A DNA stretch of 64,000 nt from assembly GCA_030427255.1 (NCBI GenBank), contig JAUHWY010000017.1:1-64000 (forward strand), in the 5' to 3' direction. A program made the translations under genes and the position numbers. The stretch is from Bacteroidia bacterium (GTDB lineage: Bacteria; Bacteroidota; Bacteroidia; CAIKAF01). Shown one piece after another: positions 32,103-41,129 of this stretch (its first letter is position 1; each line of letters opens with the position of its first letter). Below the pieces are notes generated by a model. It was not told the DNA's origin. It searched no databases and saw only the letters and a program-made list of their open reading frames with translations.

Positions 32103-32514
32103 GGCTTTGGTCTACCGAGAATCGCTTGCCAAAAATCAAGAAATAGCGCACCTTTCCACCACCCACAATGCGGATGTCGGGAGGTCTTCCTGAAAGCAGT
32201 TGTAGCAAGGCCGGGCCATTTCCGAGCAGATGTTGCGGATTTAGGGAGAGGTCTATAGGGTAGGTTTCCTCTGAGTTTCTTCGGATTTTAATGACCTTAT
32301 CTCCTTGGATTTGAGCAATTTCTTTACCATTAACATGCACTGCTACCTTAAGCTGTTTTACCCTTAAGCCAAAAAAGTTGGGGTTTTTAAGCTTGATGTT
32401 GAGCCTAGCCATGGATGTTGAGCCCGGGCTAAGGCTTAATCCGGTAGGCCGAGGCACCCCAACCTTACATGCCCAAAAAAAACTAAAGGTTAGGAGAATA
32501 AGGAAATGTTTCAT
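32092..32514 (-). CDS. LEA-type lipoprotein
   Basis: The 140-residue lipoprotein has its lipobox at FFWAC. The mature part has ARLNIKLKNPNFFGLRVKQLKVAVHVNGKEIAQ, a pattern of LEA14-like (WHy) domains that form a small beta sandwich. The frame extends to 32547, but ATG 32514 begins the signal peptide. The ATG overlaps the TGA of the dipeptidase gene (ATGA), so they are co-transcribed. The 3' end overlaps the converging ABC gene by 11 bases. Confidence 0.8.
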   Translation of the reverse strand: MKHFLILLTFSFFWACKVGVPRPTGLSLSPGSTSMARLNIKLKNPNFFGLRVKQLKVAVHVNGKEIAQIQGDKVIKIRRNSEETYPIDLSLNPQHLLGNGPALLQLLSGRPPDIRIVGGGKVRYFLIFGKRFSVDQSLTP

Positions 32515-33881
32515 CCTTTCAACTTGGTGTAATGGTGAAAAAACCAAGGAATGGTTTCAATGCCTTTATTGAAATTAAAGATGCCATAAGATTCATTCGG
32601 GCTATGCAGGGCATCAATATCCAAGCCAAAGCCCATAAGAACAGATTTAAGCCCTAGGACTTCCTGAAAAAGAGCAACGATAGGAATGGAACCACCCCCG
32701 CGTTTTGGAATAGGTTCCTTTCCGAAAGTTTCTTGAATGGCTAAACTAGCGGCTTGGTACTCCGGGGAGTCGGTAGGGGTAACCACAGGTTCACCGCCAT
32801 GGTGAGGACGTACCTCTACCTTAACCGATTTGGGAGCTAAGGCCTTAAAGTGTTTGGCAAAAAGCTCGGTTATATTATCGCTGGATTGATTGGGAACCAA
32901 CCGCATGGATATTTTAGCATAGGCTTTGGATGGAAGCACCGTTTTGGCTCCTTCTCCAATGTAGCCGCCCCAAATGCCGTTTACGTCTAGGGTTGGGCGA
33001 ATTCCTGTGCGCTCCAAGGTGGAGTATCCTTCTTCGCCATGCACCTGATCGATACCTAGGTCACTGCAATACTCTACTTGGTTGAATGGAGCTGCGTTTA
33101 ATGCGGCACGTTCTTCGGCACTTAATTCTTGCACATCGTCGTAAAAGCCGGGAATGGTGATGCGGTTTTGTTCGTCCTGTAACTTGGCAATCATTTGAGC
33201 CAAGATATTGATTGGGTTTGCGACTCCGCCGCCGTAGACACCTGAGTGCAAATCTCGATTTGGGCCGGTTACTTCCACCTCCACATAAGATAGACCGCGG
33301 AGGCCGACATCGATGGAAGGGGTGTCGTTGCCGAGCATGGAAGTATCGGAAATCAATACCATATCGGCTTTGAGTCGTTCTTTTTCGTCTTTGATGAAGG
33401 TGGCGAGGTTGGCACTTCCTACTTCCTCTTCGCCTTCGATCATGAACTTAACATTGCAAGGCAGTTCGTTGGCCTGCATCATGGCCTCAAAGGCTTTGAG
33501 GTGCATGTAAAACTGACCTTTGTCGTCGGCGCTACCACGGGCATAAATACGGTCTTTTCGGATGGTGGGTTCAAAAGGCGGGGTTTCCCACAGTTCGAGA
33601 GGTACAGCCGGTTGAACATCATAGTGGCCATAGACCAAAACGGTAGGTTTGGCGGGGTCGATGATTTTTTCGCCATAAACGATTGGAAAGCCTTTGGTAG
33701 GGCACACTTCTACCTTATCGGCACCGGCTGCACGGAGTTTTTCAGCTACCCAATCGGCGCATCGCATTACGTCTTGCTTGTATGCGGAGTCTGCTGAGAT
33801 GGACGGAATGCGGAGCAAGTCCATCAGTTCGTCTAAAAAGCGGGATTGATGTTGCGCAATAAACTGTTGAGTAGCCTTCAT
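32511..33881 (-). CDS. M20-family dipeptidase
   Basis: The 456-residue zinc peptidase is of the CNDP/PepV group. Metal and catalytic residues appear in VLVYGHYDVQP (first His/Asp), ARGSADDKGQ (bridging Asp), IEGEEEVGS (catalytic Glu and ligand) and ISDTSMLG (Asp). The lid/dimer domain lies between DVGLRGLSYVEVEV and HHGGEPVV. It would split dipeptides in the cytosol, which fits the peptide-transporter ATPase on the facing strand. Confidence 0.93.
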   Translation of the reverse strand: MKATQQFIAQHQSRFLDELMDLLRIPSISADSAYKQDVMRCADWVAEKLRAAGADKVEVCPTKGFPIVYGEKIIDPAKPTVLVYGHYDVQPAVPLELWETPPFEPTIRKDRIYARGSADDKGQFYMHLKAFEAMMQANELPCNVKFMIEGEEEVGSANLATFIKDEKERLKADMVLISDTSMLGNDTPSIDVGLRGLSYVEVEVTGPNRDLHSGVYGGGVANPINILAQMIAKLQDEQNRITIPGFYDDVQELSAEERAALNAAPFNQVEYCSDLGIDQVHGEEGYSTLERTGIRPTLDVNGIWGGYIGEGAKTVLPSKAYAKISMRLVPNQSSDNITELFAKHFKALAPKSVKVEVRPHHGGEPVVTPTDSPEYQAASLAIQETFGKEPIPKRGGGSIPIVALFQEVLGLKSVLMGFGLDIDALHSPNESYGIFNFNKGIETIPWFFHHYTKLKG

Positions 33882-34126
33882 AATTCAAAAGAATTTGGAA
33901 CAAAGTTGGGGAAATCCCGTAAAGAAAGAAAGAGAAAGCCTTGAAGGAAGCCTTTAAGGAGCTCTCTAAGGATGATTTGCATAAGCCTTTGAACCTGGGG
34001 CTTATTGTAAACTGCTGAAATTGAGTTGAAATCAAATTGCTGAAAAGCAATGCTTAAGGAGTGTTAATGCCTATGTTTCATTTTGAATAGCACCACGAAA
34101 AACGTACCTTTACAACGATTATTCAC

Positions 34127-36277
34127 ATGCTGTTAAAAACCCACCATACGTTCCTTCTCATTAGGTACTTTTTGTGCTTAGGTGGGTTTGTTGTGCTAAG
34201 TGCCAATCTGTCAGCGCAGTTGGTGACTCAAGGAGGTATAGCACCTTTGAATTTGGTACAAAATTTTTTGGTTGGTGGAGGTGTTCAGGTTAGTAATGTA
34301 AGTGTTTCAGGATCCCCCCAAGCGTATGGATATTTTACTGCGTACAACACTTCTTTTGCCATCCAGGAGGGGATAATAATGACCACCGGCACCATTTCCG
34401 GGGCCAACGGTCCACAAGGGCCAAACAGTGGTCCGAATGCTGAGGGTGAGGGGGTAGACAATAACTATCCGGGCAGTGCTTTGCTGGACAATGCGTTTAA
34501 TTTTACAGAGCCCACCTTTAATGCGACCACACTGCAGTTTAACTTTGTTCCCCAGGGGGATTCGGTAGTATTCAAATACATTTTTGGTTCGGACGAATAC
34601 AAAGAGTATGTAGGGTCTGCGTTTAATGACATTTTTGGATTTTTTATTTCAGGGCCCAATCCTGCGGGAGGCACTTACAACAACCAAAACATAGCTCGCT
34701 TGCCCAATGGCACCTTGGTGTCCATTAACAATGTAAATCATCTGTCCAATTCGGCCTATTATCAGGATAATCCTCCCAATGGTTCAGGTCCACTTCAGCC
34801 CTATTTTCAGTACGATGGCTTAACCCGCGTCCTTACGGCTAGGGCCTCGGTAGTTCCTTGTTCCACTTATACCATTCGGTTGGCCATAGCAGATGTAGCC
34901 GATGGAATTTATGATTCCGGAGTGTTTTTGGAGGCTAAGAGCTTTTCTTCTGCCGGATTAGATATTCAGTATACACTTATTAACTCTCCCAAGAAGGATA
35001 GTTTGTTTGAAGGGTGTGGGCAAGCACAAATCGTCATAAAGACTACAGCAAAGCAAGCTACGGATCGAGTGCTTCAATTGTCCTTGATGGGAAGTGCCGT
35101 AAATGGTACCGACTATCAGAATTTACCTACCTCTGTAACGATTCCGGCGGGACAGGACTCCGTTGTTTTGCTAACCAGTGCATTGGTAGATGGGCAAGCA
35201 GAAGGTTTAGAAAACCTTATTGTAGAGGTGAACGACCCGAACCTCTGTCCAAATACACCAAGGCCTTCGATAGAAATCCCAATAGTTAGTGTTGACCCTA
35301 TGCAGCTAACGGCGATGAATGACACAAGCTTTGAGTGCAACAATCAATTGGTGATTTTGCAAGCGCAGGCCCAAGGTGGGGTTGCGCCTCTGAGTCTTAC
35401 ATGGAACCCCGGAGGTTTGGTAGGAAGTCCCGTACCTGCCTTGGTGGGCCAAACCACAAATTATGTGGTAGAAGCAAGAGATGCATGCCAAAATGTGGCA
35501 AGGGATACGGTTAGGATTCAAGTGCCGGATGCAGAACCTGTGGAATTGACCTTTGTGAACGATACTGCGGTTTGTCCGGGAGATGCAGTGCTGCTTAGCG
35601 TAACAGCCGGAGGAGGTATTGGGAACTTGGAACTTTCGTGGAGTAACGGCGCTCCTGATTCCATATTTCAACAGTGGGTATATCCTCAAGAAACTACGGT
35701 GTACTCTGTAACGGTAACCGATAGCTGTGGGAATACGAGAGGCGCTTCTGCTCTAGTAACCGTTCGTGATCCCCAAGCCGACTTTAGTTATTCTTATGCC
35801 GACAACCGGAAATTGGTGTTTGAGGGGATTGGCTCCGATGATGTAATTGGGTGGTATTGGGATTTTGGAGATGGTAATGTGGACTCTGTTCAGTCGCCCA
35901 TACATACCTATAGAGACTCCGGCTTTTATGAGGTTTCGCTTATTGTAAGCAATAGCTTTGGTTGCACCGATACCATCATTAAAACCATCTATGCCTATCC
36001 GGATTTTGGTTTTTATATTCCCAACACGTTTACTCCGAATAACGATGGTATAAACGATATTTTTGACGGGAAGGGCCAAGGCTTCAAGGCTTACGAAATG
36101 TATATTTTTAATCGGTGGGGACAAGAACTGTACTCGTCGATGCAGTATGGTCGGGGTTGGAGTGGTTTAGACCAAGGGGAAAGGTATCCCATTGGAGTTT
36201 ATGCCTACCGTTTTGTACTTACCTTGCCCAACGGCAGAACTAAGGAATTCCTAGGACACGTTAATTTGTTAAGGTAA
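34127..36277 (+). CDS. choice-of-anchor L / PKD surface protein, T9SS type B
   Basis: The secreted protein has 716 residues and an N-terminal signal peptide (FLCLGGFVVLSANLSAQ). Residues ~25-260 are the choice-of-anchor L domain (EGIIMTTGTISGANGPQ, VFKYIFGSDEYKEYVGSAFNDIFGFFISGP). SprB-like and PKD repeats follow (WDFGDGN.DSVQSPIHTY). The C-terminus is a gliding-motility-associated type B sorting domain (FYIPNTFTPNNDGINDIF ... IFNRWGQELY). It is exported by T9SS and probably attached to the cell surface as an adhesin. The stop overlaps the ATG of the next, similar protein. Confidence 0.93.
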   Translation: MLLKTHHTFLLIRYFLCLGGFVVLSANLSAQLVTQGGIAPLNLVQNFLVGGGVQVSNVSVSGSPQAYGYFTAYNTSFAIQEGIIMTTGTISGANGPQGPNSGPNAEGEGVDNNYPGSALLDNAFNFTEPTFNATTLQFNFVPQGDSVVFKYIFGSDEYKEYVGSAFNDIFGFFISGPNPAGGTYNNQNIARLPNGTLVSINNVNHLSNSAYYQDNPPNGSGPLQPYFQYDGLTRVLTARASVVPCSTYTIRLAIADVADGIYDSGVFLEAKSFSSAGLDIQYTLINSPKKDSLFEGCGQAQIVIKTTAKQATDRVLQLSLMGSAVNGTDYQNLPTSVTIPAGQDSVVLLTSALVDGQAEGLENLIVEVNDPNLCPNTPRPSIEIPIVSVDPMQLTAMNDTSFECNNQLVILQAQAQGGVAPLSLTWNPGGLVGSPVPALVGQTTNYVVEARDACQNVARDTVRIQVPDAEPVELTFVNDTAVCPGDAVLLSVTAGGGIGNLELSWSNGAPDSIFQQWVYPQETTVYSVTVTDSCGNTRGASALVTVRDPQADFSYSYADNRKLVFEGIGSDDVIGWYWDFGDGNVDSVQSPIHTYRDSGFYEVSLIVSNSFGCTDTIIKTIYAYPDFGFYIPNTFTPNNDGINDIFDGKGQGFKAYEMYIFNRWGQELYSSMQYGRGWSGLDQGERYPIGVYAYRFVLTLPNGRTKEFLGHVNLLR

Positions 36278-38478
36278 TGCGGTTGAGAATGCTCATGCGG
36301 CTATGTTGCTTGTGTATTGCATTTTCTTGCCTTCCATTACGGGCTACGCATATCATTGGAGGGGAGCTATATTATGATTGTTTGGGTAATGATAATTACC
36401 AAATAACCCTAAAGATTTATAGGGATTGCATCAATGGGCAAGCGCCTTTCGACAATCCGGCAAGCATTACGGTTTGGGATTCCAACGGGAATTTTGTCAG
36501 GAATATAAACCTGCCCTTTCCAGGCTCTACGAATGTGCCCTTTATACCTAACTCTCCGTGTTTTCAGGCACCTCCCAACGTTTGTGTGGAAGAGGCTGTA
36601 TATACCTTGCAGGTGAGCCTTCCGAATATAAATCAGGGAATCACCTTGGCTTATCAGCGTTGTTGTCGAAACAACAGCATTGTGAACTTAGTGAACCCCG
36701 GTTCGACGGGTAGCACCTACGTTAACAGTATGCCTCCTGTAAGTTTGGCGTCATGCAACAGCAGTCCTCGGTTTACGAATTTCCCACCCATTGCGATTTG
36801 CTTAGGAGATACCCTTCAGTTCGACCATTCGGCTACCGATCCGGATGGAGATAGCTTAGCTTATGAGCTTTGTGCCACCTATCATGGGGGGTCCGTGGCA
36901 AATCCGATGCCTATACCCACAAGTGCACCTCCATTTACCCCAATTACCTTTCAGCCGCCATTTAGTCAGCAAAGTCCTTTGGCCTCCAACCCTCCTATTC
37001 AGATTGATCCAATCAGCGGATTGCTCACCGCGGTTCCGAATCAAATTGGGCAATATGTAGTAGGGGTTTGCGTGAAGGAGTACCGAAACGGACAATTGTT
37101 AGGCACCCATCAACGAGACTTTCAATTCAACATTACCAATTGTCAAGTAAATACGGTGTCGGATTTTGATTTGAATATTCCGGTTCAGCAAGCGCCGGAC
37201 GGTTCCTTGGAGATTTGTGGTCCGGTGCCCATTCCCTTTCAGAACAATTCCATAAATGCCAGCAGTTATTTTTGGGATTTTGGGGATCAGAGCCAAACCA
37301 ACGATACCAGTAGTGCACAAAACCCCACTTATACCTATCCCGGAGTAGGTAGTTATGTGATTCAATTGATTAGTAATCCGGGGTATTTTTGTGCAGATAC
37401 CAGTACCCAAACATTGGTAATAAAAGATCCGGTGAGTTTATCGCCTCTTTCATTTCCGGCATTGTGTATAGACAATCCGGTGCTTCAGCCTATGGCCACG
37501 GGCAATTTACCAACAGGGACAAATTTTGCTTGGGATTTTCAGGGTGCGAGTCCGGCAAGCAGCAACCAAAACCCACCCGGTGCCATAAGCTACAGTGCAC
37601 CCGGGGCTTATGCAGTTCGGCTTTCTGCCGAATATGAAGGGTGTGTAGATTCGGTCAGTACCATGGTGCAGGTGGCCGGTCACCCTACTTTAGACCTTCC
37701 TCCGGCCGAGGCAGGATGTACGCCTTTGCTGATTAATTTTCAGCCGATAATAGACCCCAACAACAATCAGCTGACCTACTTTTGGGACTTTGGTAACGGC
37801 ACCACGGCTCAAACAGCGCAAGGCCAGGCGGTGTATCAAGAGGGTACTTGGCAAGCTGAATTTACCATGATTTCTCAAACGGGCTGCCGGGATACGCTTC
37901 GGGCCAGTATTCCCATTACCGTTTATCCTATTCCGCAGGCTGGGGTATCTGTTAGTCCCGAAGAGCAATCGGTATTTGAGCCTAATTTTACGTTTTTCAA
38001 TGAGTCGGTAGATAATGTATCTTGCATCTATGGATTCGGCGATGGAACAGAGCTAAATCTTTGTCCACCCTCGGTGGCTCATAGTTACGATACTGCGGGA
38101 ACTTATATGGCTTACGTAGTAGCGACCAATGAATTTGGTTGCAACGACACGGCCACCATCCCTGTTCGTGTGCTGCCGGAGTATTCGTTTTATGTGCCAA
38201 ACACATTAACTCCCAATGGAGACGGCATCAATGAGCTTTTCAAAGGCTATGGTATTGGTATTGATAGCTATGTGCTAAGGGTTTTTAATCGTTGGGGGGA
38301 GTTGCTATTTGAGACCAATGATTTGAGCGAAGGCTGGGATGGCACGTATCAGGGTGCATTATGTCCTCAAGGCAGCTATGTTTATGCGGTGGACTTGACC
38401 AATGTTTTTGGTCGATTTAAGAGTTACCGGGGTATGGTGTTGTTATTGCCAAGCCCGGGCAGTCCCTTATCCAACTAG
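36277..38478 (+). CDS. PKD-domain surface protein, T9SS type B
   Basis: The 733-residue secreted protein has a signal peptide (LCCLCIAFSCLPLRA). The first domain starts with THIIGGELYYDCLGNDNYQITLKIYRDC, the hallmark opening of a widespread Bacteroidota surface family, with several conserved Cys. Three PKD-type repeats follow (FWDFGDQ, YFWDFGNGT). The end is a type B T9SS domain (FYVPNTLTPNGDGINELF ... VFNRWGELLFE). It is translationally coupled to the preceding gene (TAATG), so both adhesin-like proteins are co-produced. Confidence 0.92.
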   Translation: MRLRMLMRLCCLCIAFSCLPLRATHIIGGELYYDCLGNDNYQITLKIYRDCINGQAPFDNPASITVWDSNGNFVRNINLPFPGSTNVPFIPNSPCFQAPPNVCVEEAVYTLQVSLPNINQGITLAYQRCCRNNSIVNLVNPGSTGSTYVNSMPPVSLASCNSSPRFTNFPPIAICLGDTLQFDHSATDPDGDSLAYELCATYHGGSVANPMPIPTSAPPFTPITFQPPFSQQSPLASNPPIQIDPISGLLTAVPNQIGQYVVGVCVKEYRNGQLLGTHQRDFQFNITNCQVNTVSDFDLNIPVQQAPDGSLEICGPVPIPFQNNSINASSYFWDFGDQSQTNDTSSAQNPTYTYPGVGSYVIQLISNPGYFCADTSTQTLVIKDPVSLSPLSFPALCIDNPVLQPMATGNLPTGTNFAWDFQGASPASSNQNPPGAISYSAPGAYAVRLSAEYEGCVDSVSTMVQVAGHPTLDLPPAEAGCTPLLINFQPIIDPNNNQLTYFWDFGNGTTAQTAQGQAVYQEGTWQAEFTMISQTGCRDTLRASIPITVYPIPQAGVSVSPEEQSVFEPNFTFFNESVDNVSCIYGFGDGTELNLCPPSVAHSYDTAGTYMAYVVATNEFGCNDTATIPVRVLPEYSFYVPNTLTPNGDGINELFKGYGIGIDSYVLRVFNRWGELLFETNDLSEGWDGTYQGALCPQGSYVYAVDLTNVFGRFKSYRGMVLLLPSPGSPLSN

Positions 38479-38525
38479 TTTTTTAGGGAGTCTTTAATGG
38501 ATAATTAAGGAAGGACCGCAAAGCC

Positions 38526-40055
38526 TTAAAGTTTGTCTGTAACCACCTTGTAGCTTGGGTCCTCCATAATATTTACGTCAATAATTTCGGAGGCATGGTC
38601 GAGCAGTTTGCGGCAATCCTCGCTCAGGTGTTTAAGGCGTACCCTTTTTCCGGCATCAAGATAACGTTTGGTAACCTTGTTGAGGGCTTCAATGGCCGAC
38701 ATATCTACTACTCGGCTTTCGGCAAAATCAATGACCACTTCTTGGGGGTCTCCTTGGACATCGAATTTTTCTTGAAAAGCAGCTACGGAGCCAAAAAATA
38801 AGGGGCCATAAAGCGCATAGTGCTTTACCCCTTGCTCATCCGTATGTTTTCTGGCACGAATGCGTTTGGCATTATCCCAGGCAAAAACCAGCGCAGCAAT
38901 GATGACTCCTACCAACACTGCTAAGGCCAAATTGTGAAGAATAGGGGTTATGACCGTAACAAGAATCATGACAAAAATGTCTGATTTGGGCATTCGTCGG
39001 AAGGTTTTAAGGCTTGCCCATTCAAAGGTTCCGATGGAAACCATGATCATAAGGCCGGTAAGAGCAGCCATAGGGACCTTTTCTATGAGTTCTGCGCCAT
39101 ACATTACAAATACCAAAAGCATTACTGAGGCGAATAATCCAGAAAGCCTAGCACGAGCACCATTGGATACATTGATTAGGCTTTGTCCAATCATGGCGCA
39201 GCCACCCATTCCCGAAAACAAACCGGAAAGCATATTGGCCAGTCCTTGTGCTGCTGCTTCCTTATTGCTGCGGCCTCGGGTGCCGGTAATTTCATCTACA
39301 ATATTTAGGGTTAATAGGCTTTCGATGAGCCCAACAGCTGCAACAATGGCTGCGTAAGGAAAGATGATGCGGAGGGTTTCAATGGACCACTCTATGTTTG
39401 GCAGATGAAAGGGAGGGAAACTACCGTTTATGGAGGCCAAGTCTCCCACGGTACGGGTGTCAATGCCGAAGACAGCAACTAAACCAAAAACAAGTAAAAT
39501 GGAGCTAAGTGAAGCCGGAATCTGCCGGGTAAGTTTTGGAAGTCCCCAAATTACCGCCATGGCCAACAAAACCAGCCCTAAAAAAATGTATAGAGGGCTT
39601 CCTTGCATCCAATTTCCGGAAGCATCTTTAAATTGGTCGAGTTGGGAAGTGAAAATAATGATGGCCAAGCCATTTACAAAGCCAAAGATTACGGGATGTG
39701 GAACGAGTCGTATAAATTTTCCTAAGCGGAGTAAACCGGCAATAAGTTGTAGAGCTCCTGCCAGAAGAATGGCGGCGTAGACAAATTCAACTCCATGCTC
39801 TTTGGCAAGCGGAGCAATGACCACTGCTACAGCTCCTGTGGCTCCGCTTATCATTCCCGGCCTTCCTCCGAGCAGTGAGGTGACAAATCCCATAACGCAT
39901 GCGGCATACAAACCTACGAGGGGGTCAAGCCCGGCAATTAAAGCAAAGGCTACGGCTTCCGGAACCAAGGCCAAAGCAACGGTTAGCCCGGAAAGGACCT
40001 CGGTACGGTAATTTACGGTTTGCTTAAAGTCGAATAATCCAAAGACCTGCTTCAT
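38526..40055 (-). CDS. SulP-family anion transporter
   Basis: The inner-membrane transporter has 509 residues and about 12-14 helices. The SulP motif region is ALALVPEAVAFALIAGLDPLVGLYAACVMGF, with GGRPGMISGATGAVA and GLANMLSGLFSGMGGCAMIGQSLINV. A C-terminal STAS domain is seen as FGSVAAFQEKFD ... VVIDFAESRVVDMSAIEAL. Likely substrates are sulfate or bicarbonate; the sequence does not decide. Confidence 0.93.
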   Translation of the reverse strand: MKQVFGLFDFKQTVNYRTEVLSGLTVALALVPEAVAFALIAGLDPLVGLYAACVMGFVTSLLGGRPGMISGATGAVAVVIAPLAKEHGVEFVYAAILLAGALQLIAGLLRLGKFIRLVPHPVIFGFVNGLAIIIFTSQLDQFKDASGNWMQGSPLYIFLGLVLLAMAVIWGLPKLTRQIPASLSSILLVFGLVAVFGIDTRTVGDLASINGSFPPFHLPNIEWSIETLRIIFPYAAIVAAVGLIESLLTLNIVDEITGTRGRSNKEAAAQGLANMLSGLFSGMGGCAMIGQSLINVSNGARARLSGLFASVMLLVFVMYGAELIEKVPMAALTGLMIMVSIGTFEWASLKTFRRMPKSDIFVMILVTVITPILHNLALAVLVGVIIAALVFAWDNAKRIRARKHTDEQGVKHYALYGPLFFGSVAAFQEKFDVQGDPQEVVIDFAESRVVDMSAIEALNKVTKRYLDAGKRVRLKHLSEDCRKLLDHASEIIDVNIMEDPSYKVVTDKL

Positions 40056-40151
40056 TGCTCATAGGGAGTTTTGCGGCTAAAGCAGGCAAAGGTATGCACT
40101 GGAATGGACAAACAAAGAAGGCTGGTTGTTGGAGGAAAGGTTGATGGTTTT

Positions 40152-40736
40152 TTAGGGTATTTCTGTGTGGAAAAGGATGGGTTTTTCGTCGGGCAGGTTT
40201 TTAAGCCGTTTTTCTTTTCGGTGGGTAATGGCGACCAGTTTATCTTCCACTAAGCGAACGTGTGCGGAGAGCAAATCTACCCATTCTCGGAGGGTAATTT
40301 GGCCATATTTCGGGTGAAAAAGGACGGTACAGTCGGCGGCATAATTGGGCAGGTCTTCAAGGTAGTCCCATGTTTTGGCTCGGATGTTTTTCCACTGGGC
40401 CAATGCGGCGTCGGGAGTAGTAAGGGGTGGGGGGCTTCCAATTTCAGGAAAAAGTTCAGGTAAAATACCTAGGCGAATTTTTGCCAAGCGGAATTTATGT
40501 TTCCACCATCTCCACATGCTTGGCTTTGGGCTATGGTCGCAAAAGTCTAGCGATTCGCGGATGTTTTGAAGCATATGGTGTTCGAGTTGCACCAAATAGT
40601 AGACGTATTGTTCCGGAGCCCAAGCCTTTTTGCCCGATTTTCTGTCTTTTTGGGATAAGTTGGCATAGCGAAAAAGGCGTTGGATAAAAGCCCTTCGGGT
40701 GTCTAGGAACTCAATTTGGCAGAGAATTTTTTCCAT
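40152..40736 (-). CDS. DinB-superfamily protein
   Basis: The protein has about 194 residues with four-helix DinB character: WAPEQYVYYLVQLEHHMLQNIRESLDF in the first half and HPKYGQITLREWVDLLSAHVRLVEDKLVAI in the second. The His residues in LEHH and SAHVR fit the metal-binding His of the family. DinB proteins include bacillithiol-dependent transferases and other metal enzymes; function here is unknown. The frame extends to 40841, but ATG 40736 is the better start. Confidence 0.75.
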   Translation of the reverse strand: MEKILCQIEFLDTRRAFIQRLFRYANLSQKDRKSGKKAWAPEQYVYYLVQLEHHMLQNIRESLDFCDHSPKPSMWRWWKHKFRLAKIRLGILPELFPEIGSPPPLTTPDAALAQWKNIRAKTWDYLEDLPNYAADCTVLFHPKYGQITLREWVDLLSAHVRLVEDKLVAITHRKEKRLKNLPDEKPILFHTEIP

Positions 40737-40943
40737 CCTTGGCTCGGATTGACTTTTAAATTCACAATACAATAAAAGTAGTAAATAATTCAACGAAAAA
40801 AGCCTAAAATAAACAAATAACAACCTTGGGTCAAATAGCAAAGAATTTGGGTTGTATTTTTAGGAATTCGGTCGTATTAAGCCAAAGATTGTAGGCTAAA
40901 AAAGGGTGTTGATGGTAGTTAATGAAAGAGGAAAAGACCCAAA

Positions 40944-41089
40944 CCGCGCCGGACAGCAGCGGTAGCTTGCCGAAGCCCCAAGGGACTGAAGCCGGGAGTG
41001 GCCGGGCGGGGCCTTAGGCTAGCCCCGGCTGCTCCCAGGCTGAAGCCCTTGGGGTAAGGCAACTACAAGCGAATGGCCGGATACGCGGC
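40944..41089 (+). repeat. 146-bp structured element, copy 1, upstream of the sugar MFS gene
   Basis: It begins CCGCGCCGGACAGCAGCGGTAG and ends GGCCGGATACGCGGC. The middle folds back: CCCCAAGGG pairs with CCCTTGGGG, GGGAG with CTCCC, and CGGGGC with GCCCCG. A second copy of the same length at 54850-54995 keeps the ends and changes both sides of the stems together. Both copies point at a gene 40-51 bases downstream. Confidence 0.75.
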
Positions 41090-41129
41090 AAAAAAAAGGA
41101 AATACCAAACAGAGGTGTAATTTAGGCCC

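Noticed and set aside
40152-40841. 229-residue form of the DinB-like gene.
   Set aside because: The added 35 residues are hydrophobic and AT-rich upstream sequence; the DinB domain begins at the internal ATG (40736).
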